IMG/VR virus record: IMGVR_UViG_3300025769_000277
Location: 1-40,744 of that record
Length of the DNA: 40,744 nt
Strand: one strand, 5' to 3'
DNA from: a virus
The translations under genes and the position numbers were made by a program. Below are positions 7,734 to 16,174 of this stretch, piece by piece (the first letter of the stretch is position 1; each line of letters begins with the position of its first letter). A model generated the notes under the pieces. It saw only the letters and a list, made by a program, of their open reading frames with translations, was not told the DNA's origin and did no database searches.

Positions 7734-7977
7734 CCAGTCATTCTTTTTTAAGATACATGGGGGGCCAATGCAAATGGCTGGTATCTCAGACCTCATCGGT
7801 GTTTATAAAGGGAAATTCGTTGCTATCGAGGTTAAGACTCCAAGTAACAAGAAAGGGACGACGAAGCTACAAGATTGGTTTATCGATAGCGTCAATAACT
7901 GTGGTGGGATTGCTTTTGTTGCGAAGAGTGTCCAGGAAGTAATAGATAAAATAATTGAAATAGATAACACTGTATGA
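7672..7977 (+). CDS. VRR-NUC domain nuclease
   Basis: A 101-residue protein made up almost wholly of a VRR-NUC (PD-(D/E)xK) fold. The motif GGPMQ-x2-GISDLIG (Asp40) is followed by FVAIEVKTP (Glu53, Lys55) and a T-x-LQ-x-WF segment (Gln67). Small phage VRR-NUC proteins are structure-specific or nicking nucleases linked to replication and recombination. The start at 7672 is set by AAGGAG about nine bases upstream. It therefore lies 62 bases inside the preceding gene. It commonly neighbours primase and SNF2-type helicase genes in phages, as it does here in the same operon. Confidence 0.88.
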   Translation: MAMKQESALVLKIKKELNSYDQSFFFKIHGGPMQMAGISDLIGVYKGKFVAIEVKTPSNKKGTTKLQDWFIDSVNNCGGIAFVAKSVQEVIDKIIEIDNTV

Positions 7978-7983
7978 TACATT
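7955..7983 (+). promoter_or_regulatory. Possible sigma70-like promoter before the DUF6378-like gene
   Basis: TTGAAA (7955-7960), a 17-base spacer, then TACATT (7978-7983). An overlapping TATATT lies at 7985-7990. If used, transcription would begin at the base of the hairpin at 7990-8031. The matches are moderate and AT-rich DNA gives such hits by chance. Confidence 0.3.
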
Positions 7984-7989
7984 GTATAT

Positions 7990-8031
7990 TACCATCCTGG
8001 GTCACCCCCCTCCCTGGGCACCAGGGTGGTA
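7990..8031 (+). promoter_or_regulatory. Intergenic RNA hairpin, possible attenuator
   Basis: An 11-base stem (TACCATCCTGG with CCAGGGTGGTA, one G-U pair) encloses a 20-base loop containing six consecutive C. It fills most of the only sizeable gap in this part of the operon and lies about 10 bases upstream of the GAGGAG of the next gene. A weak U-rich run (ATTTATTT) follows, so it could be an inefficient terminator, a stability element or a protein-binding hairpin. Confidence 0.55.
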
Positions 8032-8051
8032 TTTATTTGAGGAGACAAAAA

Positions 8052-8330
8052 ATGCAGATAAAAAACGAGAAGGATGCGTCTATATTAATGGAAGCTTTAG
8101 ACATAACATCCAATAATAGAATGACTCAGTACGGGGATCCTAAGCACAACTTCCAGGATATAGCTGATCTATGGTCAGGATATCTAGGTGTAGATGTGTC
8201 TAAGAAGGATGTGTCTTTAATGATGGTTTTATTTAAAGTAGCAAGAGAGAAGGCTGCTCATAAAAGAGACAATTTAGTAGATATGGCAGGGTATGCTAGA
8301 ACTGCTGCTATGATAGAGGGTTTGGAATGA
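8052..8330 (+). CDS. DUF6378-like phage protein
   Basis: A 92-residue protein chosen to start at ATG 8052, which has GAGGAG seven bases upstream. The longer frame from 7974 would run through the hairpin and gives an unlikely sequence. The pattern R-M-x-QYGDP-x-HNF-x-DIADLW, then DV-x-MMVLFKVARE and HKRDNLVDMAGYA, matches what I recall as DUF6378, common in tailed phages. That HNF and DNLVDMAGY arrangement is reminiscent of all-alpha NTP pyrophosphohydrolases of the MazG type, so a nucleotide-pool role is possible but not shown. The stop overlaps the next start by ATGA. Confidence 0.7.
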   Translation: MQIKNEKDASILMEALDITSNNRMTQYGDPKHNFQDIADLWSGYLGVDVSKKDVSLMMVLFKVAREKAAHKRDNLVDMAGYARTAAMIEGLE

Positions 8331-9340
8331 GGATATTAATAACTGGTGCAGCCGGATTCATAGGGCATCATTTACTAGAATACATTTACCTGAATACTGA
8401 TTGGGATATAGTATGTCTTGATAGACTAGACTATAGTGGAAATCTAAATAGAATTTCAGATCTAAATATGGATTCTGTAAAAAACTCAAAACGATTATCA
8501 ATCGTACATCATGACTTAAAGTCGGCAGTAAACCCTATGATATCAAAAATGATTGGAGATGTTGACTATATCGCGCACCTTGCAGCAGGGTCTCATGTAG
8601 ATAGATCAATTGATTACCCTATGGATTTTGTTCTTGATAATACAGTAGGTACAGTAAATATCATGGATTATGCAAGAAAACTTAAATCATTAAAGAAGTT
8701 TATATATTTTTCTACGGACGAAATATTTGGTCCAGCACCACAGGGTTTATCGTATAAAGAGTATGATAGATATAACTCGACAAACCCTTATAGCGCATCA
8801 AAAGCTGCTGCTGAGGAGCTTGTAGTAGCCTATCACAACACATACGGACTACCAGCTATAATTACACATACTATGAATGTATTTGGAGAGCGTCAGCATC
8901 CAGAAAAATTCATACCAATGTGCATTAAGAAGGTTAGGGATGGTCAGAAAGTAACAATACACTCGGATGAGTCAATGAAAAAGGCTGGTTCTAGGCATTA
9001 TATACATGCAAAAGATGTCGCATCTGCACTTTTGCATCTTATAAATTACGATACAGTTAACATGCCCATACACGATAGCGGTGTAAAATGTCAGAAATTC
9101 AATATTGTGGGGTCAAAGGAAATAGATAATCTTGAGCTTGCAAAGACAATAGCTTTAAACGTTGGTAAAGAATTAATATATGAGATGGTGGACTTCCACT
9201 CATCAAGACCAGGGCACGACTTGAGGTATGCATTAGATGGTTCTAGAATGAAGTCTATAGGGTGGGAGCCAGGAAACGTCATGGATAATCTTTGTAATAC
9301 CGTATACTGGTCATTAAGGAATGATAGATGGTTATTATAA
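8327..9340 (+). CDS. RmlB-like NAD-dependent sugar dehydratase/epimerase
   Basis: A 337-residue extended short-chain dehydrogenase. It has the Rossmann motif GAAGFIG (7-13), STDEIFG at 129-135 with the RmlB-type Thr-Asp-Glu triad, the catalytic Y155-x3-K159, NVFGERQHPEKFIP, and RPGHDLRYALD near residues 288-298. These fit dTDP-glucose 4,6-dehydratase and close relatives, which oxidise and dehydrate a nucleotide sugar. No RmlA, RmlC or RmlD partner is present, so it must draw on or redirect host nucleotide sugars. It is probably linked to the NeuB/NeuA genes and the glycosyltransferases at 23421-26054. The substrate is inferred only at family level. Confidence 0.87.
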   Translation: MRILITGAAGFIGHHLLEYIYLNTDWDIVCLDRLDYSGNLNRISDLNMDSVKNSKRLSIVHHDLKSAVNPMISKMIGDVDYIAHLAAGSHVDRSIDYPMDFVLDNTVGTVNIMDYARKLKSLKKFIYFSTDEIFGPAPQGLSYKEYDRYNSTNPYSASKAAAEELVVAYHNTYGLPAIITHTMNVFGERQHPEKFIPMCIKKVRDGQKVTIHSDESMKKAGSRHYIHAKDVASALLHLINYDTVNMPIHDSGVKCQKFNIVGSKEIDNLELAKTIALNVGKELIYEMVDFHSSRPGHDLRYALDGSRMKSIGWEPGNVMDNLCNTVYWSLRNDRWLL

Positions 9341-9486
9341 ACAATAAGAAGTCAGAGCACTTCTATATGAGAGTAAATTCAGATCAAAAGAAATATATGA
9401 AGGAGTGTGCTAATAAAAGAAATATGTCGATGTCTGCGTATATATGGTATTTAATAACTAAAGATAATGAGGAGCTAAAAAAATGA
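9328..9486 (+). CDS. Small ribbon-helix-helix (CopG-like) protein
   Basis: A 52-residue protein starting inside the end of the dehydratase gene (ATG 9328, AAGGA seven to eight bases upstream). A shorter start at 9367 would remove part of the likely DNA-contacting strand (EHFYMRVNSDQ). The strand-helix-helix pattern, with KKYMKECANKRNMSMSAYI, is typical of Arc/CopG-like repressors. It is coupled by ATGA to the next gene. It could regulate phage transcription near the convergence point. The target is unknown. Confidence 0.6.
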   Translation: MVIINNKKSEHFYMRVNSDQKKYMKECANKRNMSMSAYIWYLITKDNEELKK

Positions 9487-9767
9487 AAAAAATAAACCTA
9501 GATAAATCTATTGTGGATCTAAACCAAAAAGAACTTAAGGACGAGAATGGGAATACATTAACTCTCGCAAAAACACTTGGCAATTTCTTTGCTGGAGCAA
9601 ACACAGAGGAACCAGGTAAGTATATAGCATGGGCAGTAAGTCTAATGACAGAAGGCGTAATTAAAGTAGATGATACAGATAAAAATAAAATATTAGATCT
9701 AATTAAAACTCACAAAGGAATGACGAATATTCTTAAGCACCAATTAATCACAGAAATTTCTAAATGA
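9483..9767 (+). CDS. Hypothetical phage protein (94 aa)
   Basis: A 94-residue protein with an N-terminal strand region around DLNQKELKDENGN and LTLAKTLGNFF, then helices, including a WAVSL segment and a KTHKGMTNILKHQL segment near the end. The layout (a short strand with a D-x-x-G-N turn, then TL-x-x-x-L) resembles small conserved proteins of many phages and prophages with no assigned role. ATGA overlaps on both sides. Confidence 0.6.
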   Translation: MKKINLDKSIVDLNQKELKDENGNTLTLAKTLGNFFAGANTEEPGKYIAWAVSLMTEGVIKVDDTDKNKILDLIKTHKGMTNILKHQLITEISK

Positions 9768-9940
9768 AAATATTAATAGCTTTAGGGATTATATTAACCG
9801 CACTGTATATTGAGATCTCAGGGTACAGTGCGGTAGTTCTTTTTTTCTTAGGTAAATTATCGTTAGCTATGTTTTTATGCTTATTTATAATAGCATCTAC
9901 AAATATGGCTGAGTCGTTTATTGACCATAAGAAAAATTAA
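9764..9940 (+). CDS. Small two-helix membrane protein
   Basis: 58 residues with two hydrophobic segments (about 1-18 and 24-46) joined by EISGYSAV, and a charged tail (DHKKN). It is the last gene of the rightward unit and overlaps the stop of the leftward unit by four bases (TTAA). It could be a membrane modulator or a holin-like protein. Nothing beyond topology supports a function. Confidence 0.55.
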   Translation: MKILIALGIILTALYIEISGYSAVVLFFLGKLSLAMFLCLFIIASTNMAESFIDHKKN

Positions 9941-11802
9941 TTTTCAGTTTTAGATACATCACTAACTACCGTCTGCATCATCTGTCTTAGTGCTTCATTT
10001 TTAAAAGAAGGGACACTTAATAGGGATTTAGAATACTTTTCTAATATTGGGTCTAACACATCAGCGGTAATCGGGGCCCACTTCTTTATTGCTAAAAGAT
10101 TAACTGCACCTTGTATAGATTTTCCAACCGCACCAGGCAGAACCCTAGCAGCAGTATCACCTGCTATGTATGTGCCAAGTAAGCTATTTGCAACATCCCT
10201 ATCTGCCCCCATTTTTAATAATTTATCCTTTTGTTTTACATCAAGATTTTTTAATTTAAGAAGACGGCTCTCTAAAACATCCGCTAGATCATTAGATACC
10301 ATCTCAGGTTGTCCAATTGACTTTAGTGATTTTTTAATATTTGACTTACTTATCTGACCCCTGGCTATATTTATCATGGACTCATCAATTGAATCCGCTA
10401 ATTTAATCATATCAGGTACCTTAGAAGCCCTTAGTATTTTTGATTGATTAGCTATCTTTAATACACTCTTATTACTTATATCAAAAATGCTTTCACCTGA
10501 CTGTGCTATCTCTAGAGCTTGCTTATGGCCAACTTTTAGAAAGCTATCACCTACTCGCTCTGACTCTCTTAGCATACCCTTTATATCAGCTTGCACTATA
10601 TCTTCAGCGTTACGCATACCAAGATTACCAGCTTTCAATAAATCACCCCTAAATAACTTATTTGATTTAGCTAAATTTATAGTTTCCTTGTAGCGTTCAG
10701 CTAATTTACCAGATAATCCAAAAGTTGAATCGGATAACTTGCTATCAAGAACACTTCTTATTTCAGATAAAGTTTCAGCTAAAGCACCACTAACCTCACC
10801 ACCAGAATTATATAACTTACGTTCCTGAGCAGTAATTTGTCGTCTTAAAGCTATCGCGTCATTAACCGTGTGCCCATTCTTCTTTGCATTTAATGTTTTA
10901 ATTAGACCTTTAACTTTACTCATAGACTGAAATATGACGGGGTCATTCGATTTACTTAACTTATTCAAACCGACAATAGTATCCTTTAACTCTATGGTAT
11001 TACGACCGAACTGCTCCCCTATAAGATCATACTCCTTACCAAGCTCTTTTAGAGCCTGGTTTGAAGCTCCTGCTATCTCTTTAGAAACTTTAGTAACCTC
11101 TTTATCTAGAATTATACCAATTTTACCAAGAGCCTTATCTGCTCTGCCTTCTGACATTGCTTTTTTAATTGCATGATCTTTTTTTATAGCTTTATTTGCA
11201 TCAGAGACTTCCTTATTAATCATATCAAGTTTAAGTTGAACCTTAGCTTTATTGTTAATAACCCTCTGATTAGATTGCTTTAATAGACGCGAAGCCCTTA
11301 CATTTTTTGATAAGCCACGCACCGCTGGACGTACAGCTTTAGCAGCAGCCCCTAGTCCAAGAAGGGGGACGTCGATAAGTGCGCTCATACCTGCTTCACG
11401 TGCTGATCTCTTCATAATCTCAGAGCCAGGGCGATCTTTACCACCGAAATGAGCCTCCATTACATCTCCTAAGGCTCGTCCTCCACCACTACCTATAGCG
11501 CCCCCTATAATAGCACCAGCAACCCCACCTACGGCGGTTCCTAACACAGGAACTGCGCTACCTATGGCAGCGCCTTGTGCAGCCCCAGAAACGGAACCTA
11601 ATAACCCTCCTAATATAGGGGCACTCTCAGAAATAACCTTCTCAGTGGTCGTAAAATCTTCTACAGGCTCTGGTGTCGGTTCATAATTAGGGTCACTTGG
11701 GTCTAGCTCATCTAGAAAGACAACTCTCCTTTTTGGAGCGTTCGATACCAATTGATTATCCGATGTATTAAGTTTATCACTATCTAAAAATTTAACTGGC
11801 AT
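9937..11802 (-). CDS. Putative ejection / internal virion protein with glycine zipper
   Basis: A 621-residue protein at the end of the late operon. Residues about 50-115 form a long glycine-zipper segment (repeats such as GGVAGAIIGGAIGSGGG), a membrane-inserting type common in phage pilot or ejection proteins. The rest is helical and rich in Lys, Ala and Leu. No lysozyme or transglycosylase motif was seen. It shares TAATG with the gene upstream. Position after the tail genes, together with three other large proteins, matches the ejection-protein block of podoviruses (P22 gp7/gp20/gp16, T7 gp14-16). The assignment rests on composition and place, not on a recognised family. Confidence 0.55.
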   Translation of the reverse strand: MPVKFLDSDKLNTSDNQLVSNAPKRRVVFLDELDPSDPNYEPTPEPVEDFTTTEKVISESAPILGGLLGSVSGAAQGAAIGSAVPVLGTAVGGVAGAIIGGAIGSGGGRALGDVMEAHFGGKDRPGSEIMKRSAREAGMSALIDVPLLGLGAAAKAVRPAVRGLSKNVRASRLLKQSNQRVINNKAKVQLKLDMINKEVSDANKAIKKDHAIKKAMSEGRADKALGKIGIILDKEVTKVSKEIAGASNQALKELGKEYDLIGEQFGRNTIELKDTIVGLNKLSKSNDPVIFQSMSKVKGLIKTLNAKKNGHTVNDAIALRRQITAQERKLYNSGGEVSGALAETLSEIRSVLDSKLSDSTFGLSGKLAERYKETINLAKSNKLFRGDLLKAGNLGMRNAEDIVQADIKGMLRESERVGDSFLKVGHKQALEIAQSGESIFDISNKSVLKIANQSKILRASKVPDMIKLADSIDESMINIARGQISKSNIKKSLKSIGQPEMVSNDLADVLESRLLKLKNLDVKQKDKLLKMGADRDVANSLLGTYIAGDTAARVLPGAVGKSIQGAVNLLAIKKWAPITADVLDPILEKYSKSLLSVPSFKNEALRQMMQTVVSDVSKTEN

Positions 11803-13238
11803 TATTCAATTATCGCCTTTCTTTTTCTACCTGTGGCATCCTCAATCTCAACCACTGCGCCTTTTCTAAGCCCAGAACGCTCAGCTTCCTCTACACTTTT
11901 AAATGTACCTTCTGGTGGTTTTTGACTCGCTTCAAAATCAGATATAGCTTTCTCAGCTACCTCAGAGTTTTTCACAATCTTTCTTACGCTACCAGGTATA
12001 GCAAGTTCAGATTCTAACCCAAACCTCTTAGCGGTAGCATCTGCAGTCTTAACATTCTCCCTTAAAGATCTACTCCCACTAATAAATGTCTTATTAGCTA
12101 CATTTAATATACCAGCTCTTTGCTGCGGGCTTAATGTCTCACCTTTAAATATATTATTTACCTTAACACCAAGGGATTCTAATAATCCTAATGAGTTATT
12201 AGCTAATTTAATCTCACCCTCTCTGACAACAGACTCAGGGTCTAGCATTTTAATAAGAGAATACACCAATCCAATATCATTTATGTTCTGGAAAGATTTT
12301 TTAGTCACGATTGCCTTGCCTGTACCAGTTAATTCACCGAAATTATCATCCAGCCTAAGAGTTGATTTAGATTTATCTAGACTAGAAAAATCACGCACAT
12401 TATTAAACCATTGATTAAGCGTGTCAGCAGTTTTCGATTGAGTAATTAGGTCGTTTTTAATCTCACGTATAGCCGTAAACCTTTGCCTCTCATCTAAACT
12501 ACCTGACTTTAAACCTTCAGAAAGAGATTTTATTCTCATTAGTTTTTCCCTATCCTTTAAGGCTAGGGACTCAGTGGCAGATTTAGCTATATCTTCTTGC
12601 TTAGATAGTAACCCCTCCCCTGCTCCTGATCCAAAAGTTGACACCCCCGTCTTTCTAGCTGCCTTAGCTCGATTTATGGCTGTTTGTTGTAAGGCGCCAA
12701 CAATAGTGTTTGTTGGTTTAGTTACAGATAAGCTCATATATTTATTAGGGTTATCAATACCTACTGATTTTAGTTTTTTAAGCGAAGCCTCTGGCAACTG
12801 AGTTCCAACAGGTAATCTAGATAACTGCCTTGTTAAAGTAGCTCTTTTTTGAGATTTATCAGCTAAAGATCTATACTGCTCTAATGTTAAGTTAGGTACT
12901 ATATTTTTTACATTATTATAAGTTGACTCAGACTGAGCTTCCTCTGGAGGTAGTTCACCAATTTTATCCATTAATGTAATCATTTTAGAAGAAGCTTCTT
13001 TTACTTTTGTGGCTTTTTGCTGGGACTTCATTAGATCATCCTGCCCCTTAATGACAGACTCTAATGCTATCTCTGATCTAGTTTTTGCGCCACCAGCCCT
13101 AGATTTTGCTGCTGCTTTATTATTAGATATAGGTTTTCTCTTACCTGTTTTAGATGATCTTGGCGCTGGTATATTATTGGATGGCATATCACTAATTTCA
13201 GTATCCAACTCTGCAAATTGTGCGAATCCTAACGACAT
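11802..13238 (-). CDS. Putative internal virion protein (478 aa)
   Basis: A 478-residue basic, helix-rich protein. It has a low-complexity N-terminal region (about 20-60) rich in Lys, Ser and Ala, and an extended alpha-helical centre. Near the C-terminus is a SVEEAERSGLRKGAVVEI segment that resembles a small beta domain found at the end of phage virion proteins. No enzyme motif was recognised. It overlaps the upstream gene by 10 bases and the downstream gene by one. It is likely part of the ejection complex with its neighbours. Confidence 0.5.
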   Translation of the reverse strand: MSLGFAQFAELDTEISDMPSNNIPAPRSSKTGKRKPISNNKAAAKSRAGGAKTRSEIALESVIKGQDDLMKSQQKATKVKEASSKMITLMDKIGELPPEEAQSESTYNNVKNIVPNLTLEQYRSLADKSQKRATLTRQLSRLPVGTQLPEASLKKLKSVGIDNPNKYMSLSVTKPTNTIVGALQQTAINRAKAARKTGVSTFGSGAGEGLLSKQEDIAKSATESLALKDREKLMRIKSLSEGLKSGSLDERQRFTAIREIKNDLITQSKTADTLNQWFNNVRDFSSLDKSKSTLRLDDNFGELTGTGKAIVTKKSFQNINDIGLVYSLIKMLDPESVVREGEIKLANNSLGLLESLGVKVNNIFKGETLSPQQRAGILNVANKTFISGSRSLRENVKTADATAKRFGLESELAIPGSVRKIVKNSEVAEKAISDFEASQKPPEGTFKSVEEAERSGLRKGAVVEIEDATGRKRKAIIE

Positions 13239-15031
13239 TTAGAGACTCCTTTTATTGTTTTTCTATATACACTCATTATACTATTTGTTTCGAAAAATGT
13301 ATTTAAGCTATCGCACTTATGTTTATTTATAAAATATGCGGATATCGAAATTACACGCATAAACTGCATAGCCAGAAATCCAAATATGCTAAACTTTTTC
13401 TTCCCCATAATAAATTGCATATGATTTAACCAAGGTCTAGTTATTAATTTATAGGTTACATACCCTATGTTTTTATTTAAAACAAGAAAGTCCTGAATAG
13501 GGTTTGTTAATATCACGTATCCTGACCAGAATTTATCTGCCCCTCTTTCATGCTTTTGAAAACGAATTCTAAACCTAGGAAAATCTAAGAACTCATCTTT
13601 TGTAATAAATGAAGATCTATATGCTGCTGTCGATAGATTACAACCATAGCTGGTTATTGAATCTATTGGGTCAACAACATCTAGCAGCGTGCCTCCGGCA
13701 AAGCTTATAGCGCCTGTTACATCTTTTACCAAATCCAGAGCCTCTTCACCAAGGTCACCTAAGGCCTCAAGGGCAATATCCGTAGGTTTGAACGCAAAAT
13801 CAACTATTTGGCTTACTTGTTTGTCAGCTAAAACTCTTACTAGTGAGCCACTACCAGGCATAAAACTATTTAATGATTGGTAAACAAACTCCTTAGCTGC
13901 AGCATTTCTGGCGTCTTTAACATTCCCTCCATTAATTAATGTCCCTATGCCTACTATTAATTCAGCCCCATATTCATTAGCAATTTGCTTTGTTGCATCA
14001 TTAACAAGTTTATCAGATACACTGTCTCCAAACTGCTCTTTAAGCTCTTTCTCTACCGTTTTTTTAATCTTTTTTTCTACAGATTTTTGAGCTAACTCTT
14101 TAGCTTTATCTACACCTTTATTTTCAATATAATCAACGGGGTCTTTAGCGAAGTCAATTAACTCCTTTATATCTTCAGTCCCAATATCACTATATTGACT
14201 TAATGCCGAATTTAACTTATCTTCTCCATGCTTCTCTAAAGCCCCTGCAGGATCAAGATAAAAATCGTTAAGATCCTTTAACTTAATACCTTCGGCATCC
14301 GTCCCTTTAGTTACATTAGACCATTCAGATTCAAGCCTATCGCTGACATCTATTGCCCCCCCCCCATAGGTACCTATTTGACCGAAACTTCCGTCATCTT
14401 GCTCGATAGATATCCCATTTGTTAAATCTCCACCAATACCAGTAGATAATTGAACTTTCCCATCATTTGAAGATGGGAAATCAATATCAGGTAAGTTAAT
14501 CCTAGGTAAGTCTATATCTGGAGCCTGTATATCTGGAGCTTCTATATCTGGAGCTTCTATATCTGGAGCCTGTATATCTGGAGCCTGTATATCGGGAGCT
14601 TGTATATCGGGAGCCTGTATATCGGGAGCCTGTATATCTGGAGCTTGTATATCGGGAGCCTGTATATCTGGAGCTTGTATATCTGGAGCTTCTATATCTG
14701 GAGCCTGTATATCTGGAGCTTCTATATCTGGAGCCTGTATATCGGGAGATTGTATATCTGGAGCCTGTATATCGGGAGATTGTATATCTGGAGCCTGTAT
14801 ATCGGGAGATTGTATATCTGGAGATTGTATATCTGGAGATGATAGACCAGAGAATGGATTAAATAATTTAAAACCAGACCTACCAATCCCCGTATCACTT
14901 TGTTTTAATGGGGTAGATAATGATCCACTAATACCTGATTTAGAGGTAATATCAAATAATATATCCTTTTCTCCACCTTCATCTATATCTGATATCTCGT
15001 CTCTAAATAAACTATCTGCTAATGATGGCAT
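13229..15031 (-). CDS. Virion protein with 22 tandem PDIQA pentapeptides
   Basis: A 600-residue protein with distinct regions. Residues 1-64 are acidic. About 65-174 form 22 perfect-length five-residue units of the type A/S-P-D-I-Q/E, closed by two degenerate units (LPRIN, LPDID). Residues about 190-450 are acidic and helical (KDPVDYIENKGVDKAKELA and similar). The C-terminal 140 residues are aromatic and basic, with FPRFRIRFQKHERGADKFW and hydrophobic stretches near 535-560, possibly membrane-active. Pro at every fifth position suggests an extended rod. It lies in the candidate ejection block. The repeats resemble pentapeptide-repeat A(D/N)Lxx units with Pro in place of Ala, but the fold is not established. 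Confidence 0.6.
   Translation of the reverse strand: MPSLADSLFRDEISDIDEGGEKDILFDITSKSGISGSLSTPLKQSDTGIGRSGFKLFNPFSGLSSPDIQSPDIQSPDIQAPDIQSPDIQAPDIQSPDIQAPDIEAPDIQAPDIEAPDIQAPDIQAPDIQAPDIQAPDIQAPDIQAPDIQAPDIQAPDIEAPDIEAPDIQAPDIDLPRINLPDIDFPSSNDGKVQLSTGIGGDLTNGISIEQDDGSFGQIGTYGGGAIDVSDRLESEWSNVTKGTDAEGIKLKDLNDFYLDPAGALEKHGEDKLNSALSQYSDIGTEDIKELIDFAKDPVDYIENKGVDKAKELAQKSVEKKIKKTVEKELKEQFGDSVSDKLVNDATKQIANEYGAELIVGIGTLINGGNVKDARNAAAKEFVYQSLNSFMPGSGSLVRVLADKQVSQIVDFAFKPTDIALEALGDLGEEALDLVKDVTGAISFAGGTLLDVVDPIDSITSYGCNLSTAAYRSSFITKDEFLDFPRFRIRFQKHERGADKFWSGYVILTNPIQDFLVLNKNIGYVTYKLITRPWLNHMQFIMGKKKFSIFGFLAMQFMRVISISAYFINKHKCDSLNTFFETNSIMSVYRKTIKGVSKCR
14510..14839 (-). repeat. 15-bp coding tandem repeat (22 units)
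   Basis: On the minus strand a 15-base unit (typically CAGGCTCCAGATATA in register) occurs 22 times over 330 bp, with no out-of-register indel. Changes are few: GCT, GCC or TCT for the first residue, CAA/CAG or GAA for Gln or Glu, and ATA GAT with little drift. Such homogeneity indicates recent expansion by slippage or unequal recombination. Confidence 0.95.
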
Positions 15032-16149
15032 TATATACTTATCTCCGGTAGGTCTAAATCTAATCCCGGCAAATCTCCCCCTAATATACTTAATAACTGA
15101 GTGAAGGCTGCCTCTGTCGCAAAATCAACAATCTGTTGCTCTCTTGTAATTTGTAATTTATTCTCAAAAACCTGTTCTTCATATTCAGCCTTTAATTTAA
15201 ATTCCTCAGGCAATGATTGTATAACTCGATCATACTTCTGATTAAGAAGAGCTAAATCATTCTGAAATTGTTGATTAGCCTGCTGTGTTTGAATCTCAGC
15301 TTTTTGATTAATTAAATTGCCTTGTTCTTGAAAATTTTGAGATTGCGTAATCCTTTGCTCAATACCTTGTACCTGAGCTAAGCTTTCCGCTGCCTGTGCT
15401 TGCTCCTGTATTCCAAGGCGTTGCTCGGCTCCACGAGCCCCTATAAGGCCCTCTTCAACACCAGCTGCAGCTTGTATTTTGTCTATCTGCTGTGCTGCTT
15501 CCTGTGTTGATAATGCTGATTGACCAGCAATTTGATCTGCTAGTAAATCTTTTTGGCTTTCTGCTCTAGCACCTATCAACCCTGTCTCGGCCTGTGTAGC
15601 AGCCTCTAGCTGTCCTAGTTGCTGCTGAGCCTGTTGGGCTGATAAATCTTGCTGACCAGCAATTTGCTGGGCTAAAGTTTGACGAGTATCAGATCCTCTT
15701 GCTCCAATAAGCTGCTGCTCACTAGCGGTTCTTGCCTCAACACCTGCTATATCTGTTAATCTCTGTTCAGCCCCTCTAGAACCTATTAATTGCTGTTCTG
15801 CTGCTGTCTGTTCGCCTAATAATCGGCTACTAACATCAGCCCCAACCTGTTGCCCTATAATATTCCTTTGAAATTGATTCTCAGCTAACTGTTCTTGTGT
15901 TCTAGCTTGAGCAAACTGTTGTCCCACCTGACCCACAACACCCTCTGCTTGTCTAGAAAATGCAGCATCTGCAAAAGAGCTTCTACCGAACCCTCTTCCT
16001 GATTCAGATTCTAGTTGTTGAGACCTTATATCTTGCAAAGATCTTTGCACATTAGATAATACTGCAGCTTCCTGCTTTGAAAATGGATCGGCAGTTGCCC
16101 CTCGAGACAATCCGAATTCTCCTGATATTTGACTTATTGTTCGTGCCAT
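15031..16149 (-). CDS. Gln/Ala-rich coiled-coil virion protein
   Basis: A 372-residue protein of low complexity (Gln, Ala, Glu). The N-terminal 60 residues (ISGEFGLSRG, RGFGRSSFADAAF) look like a folded or scaffold-binding motif. From about 110 to 270 it carries irregular repeats of about 22-27 residues centred on Q-x-LIGARGAE-x-R and QQIAGQ-x-x-LS, predicted as a long coiled coil. The C-terminus is short and hydrophobic (FTQLLSILGGDLPGLDLDLPE). Start has AGAGGTAG upstream. It lies first in the block of large candidate ejection proteins. No enzyme domain was recognised. It could act as a fibrous internal or tail-tube component. Confidence 0.55.
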   Translation of the reverse strand: MARTISQISGEFGLSRGATADPFSKQEAAVLSNVQRSLQDIRSQQLESESGRGFGRSSFADAAFSRQAEGVVGQVGQQFAQARTQEQLAENQFQRNIIGQQVGADVSSRLLGEQTAAEQQLIGSRGAEQRLTDIAGVEARTASEQQLIGARGSDTRQTLAQQIAGQQDLSAQQAQQQLGQLEAATQAETGLIGARAESQKDLLADQIAGQSALSTQEAAQQIDKIQAAAGVEEGLIGARGAEQRLGIQEQAQAAESLAQVQGIEQRITQSQNFQEQGNLINQKAEIQTQQANQQFQNDLALLNQKYDRVIQSLPEEFKLKAEYEEQVFENKLQITREQQIVDFATEAAFTQLLSILGGDLPGLDLDLPEISI

Positions 16150-16174
16150 AATCTACCTCTCTTTATTTATACTA

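Noticed and set aside
7974-8051. N-terminal extension of the DUF6378-like gene from ATG 7974
   Set aside because: It would translate through the hairpin and lacks a ribosome site, while ATG 8052 has an ideal one and starts where the family similarity starts.
14600-14842. Plus-strand open frame over the 15-bp repeat
   Set aside because: Shadow of the PDIQA-coding repeat, with no ribosome site, running opposite to the late operon.
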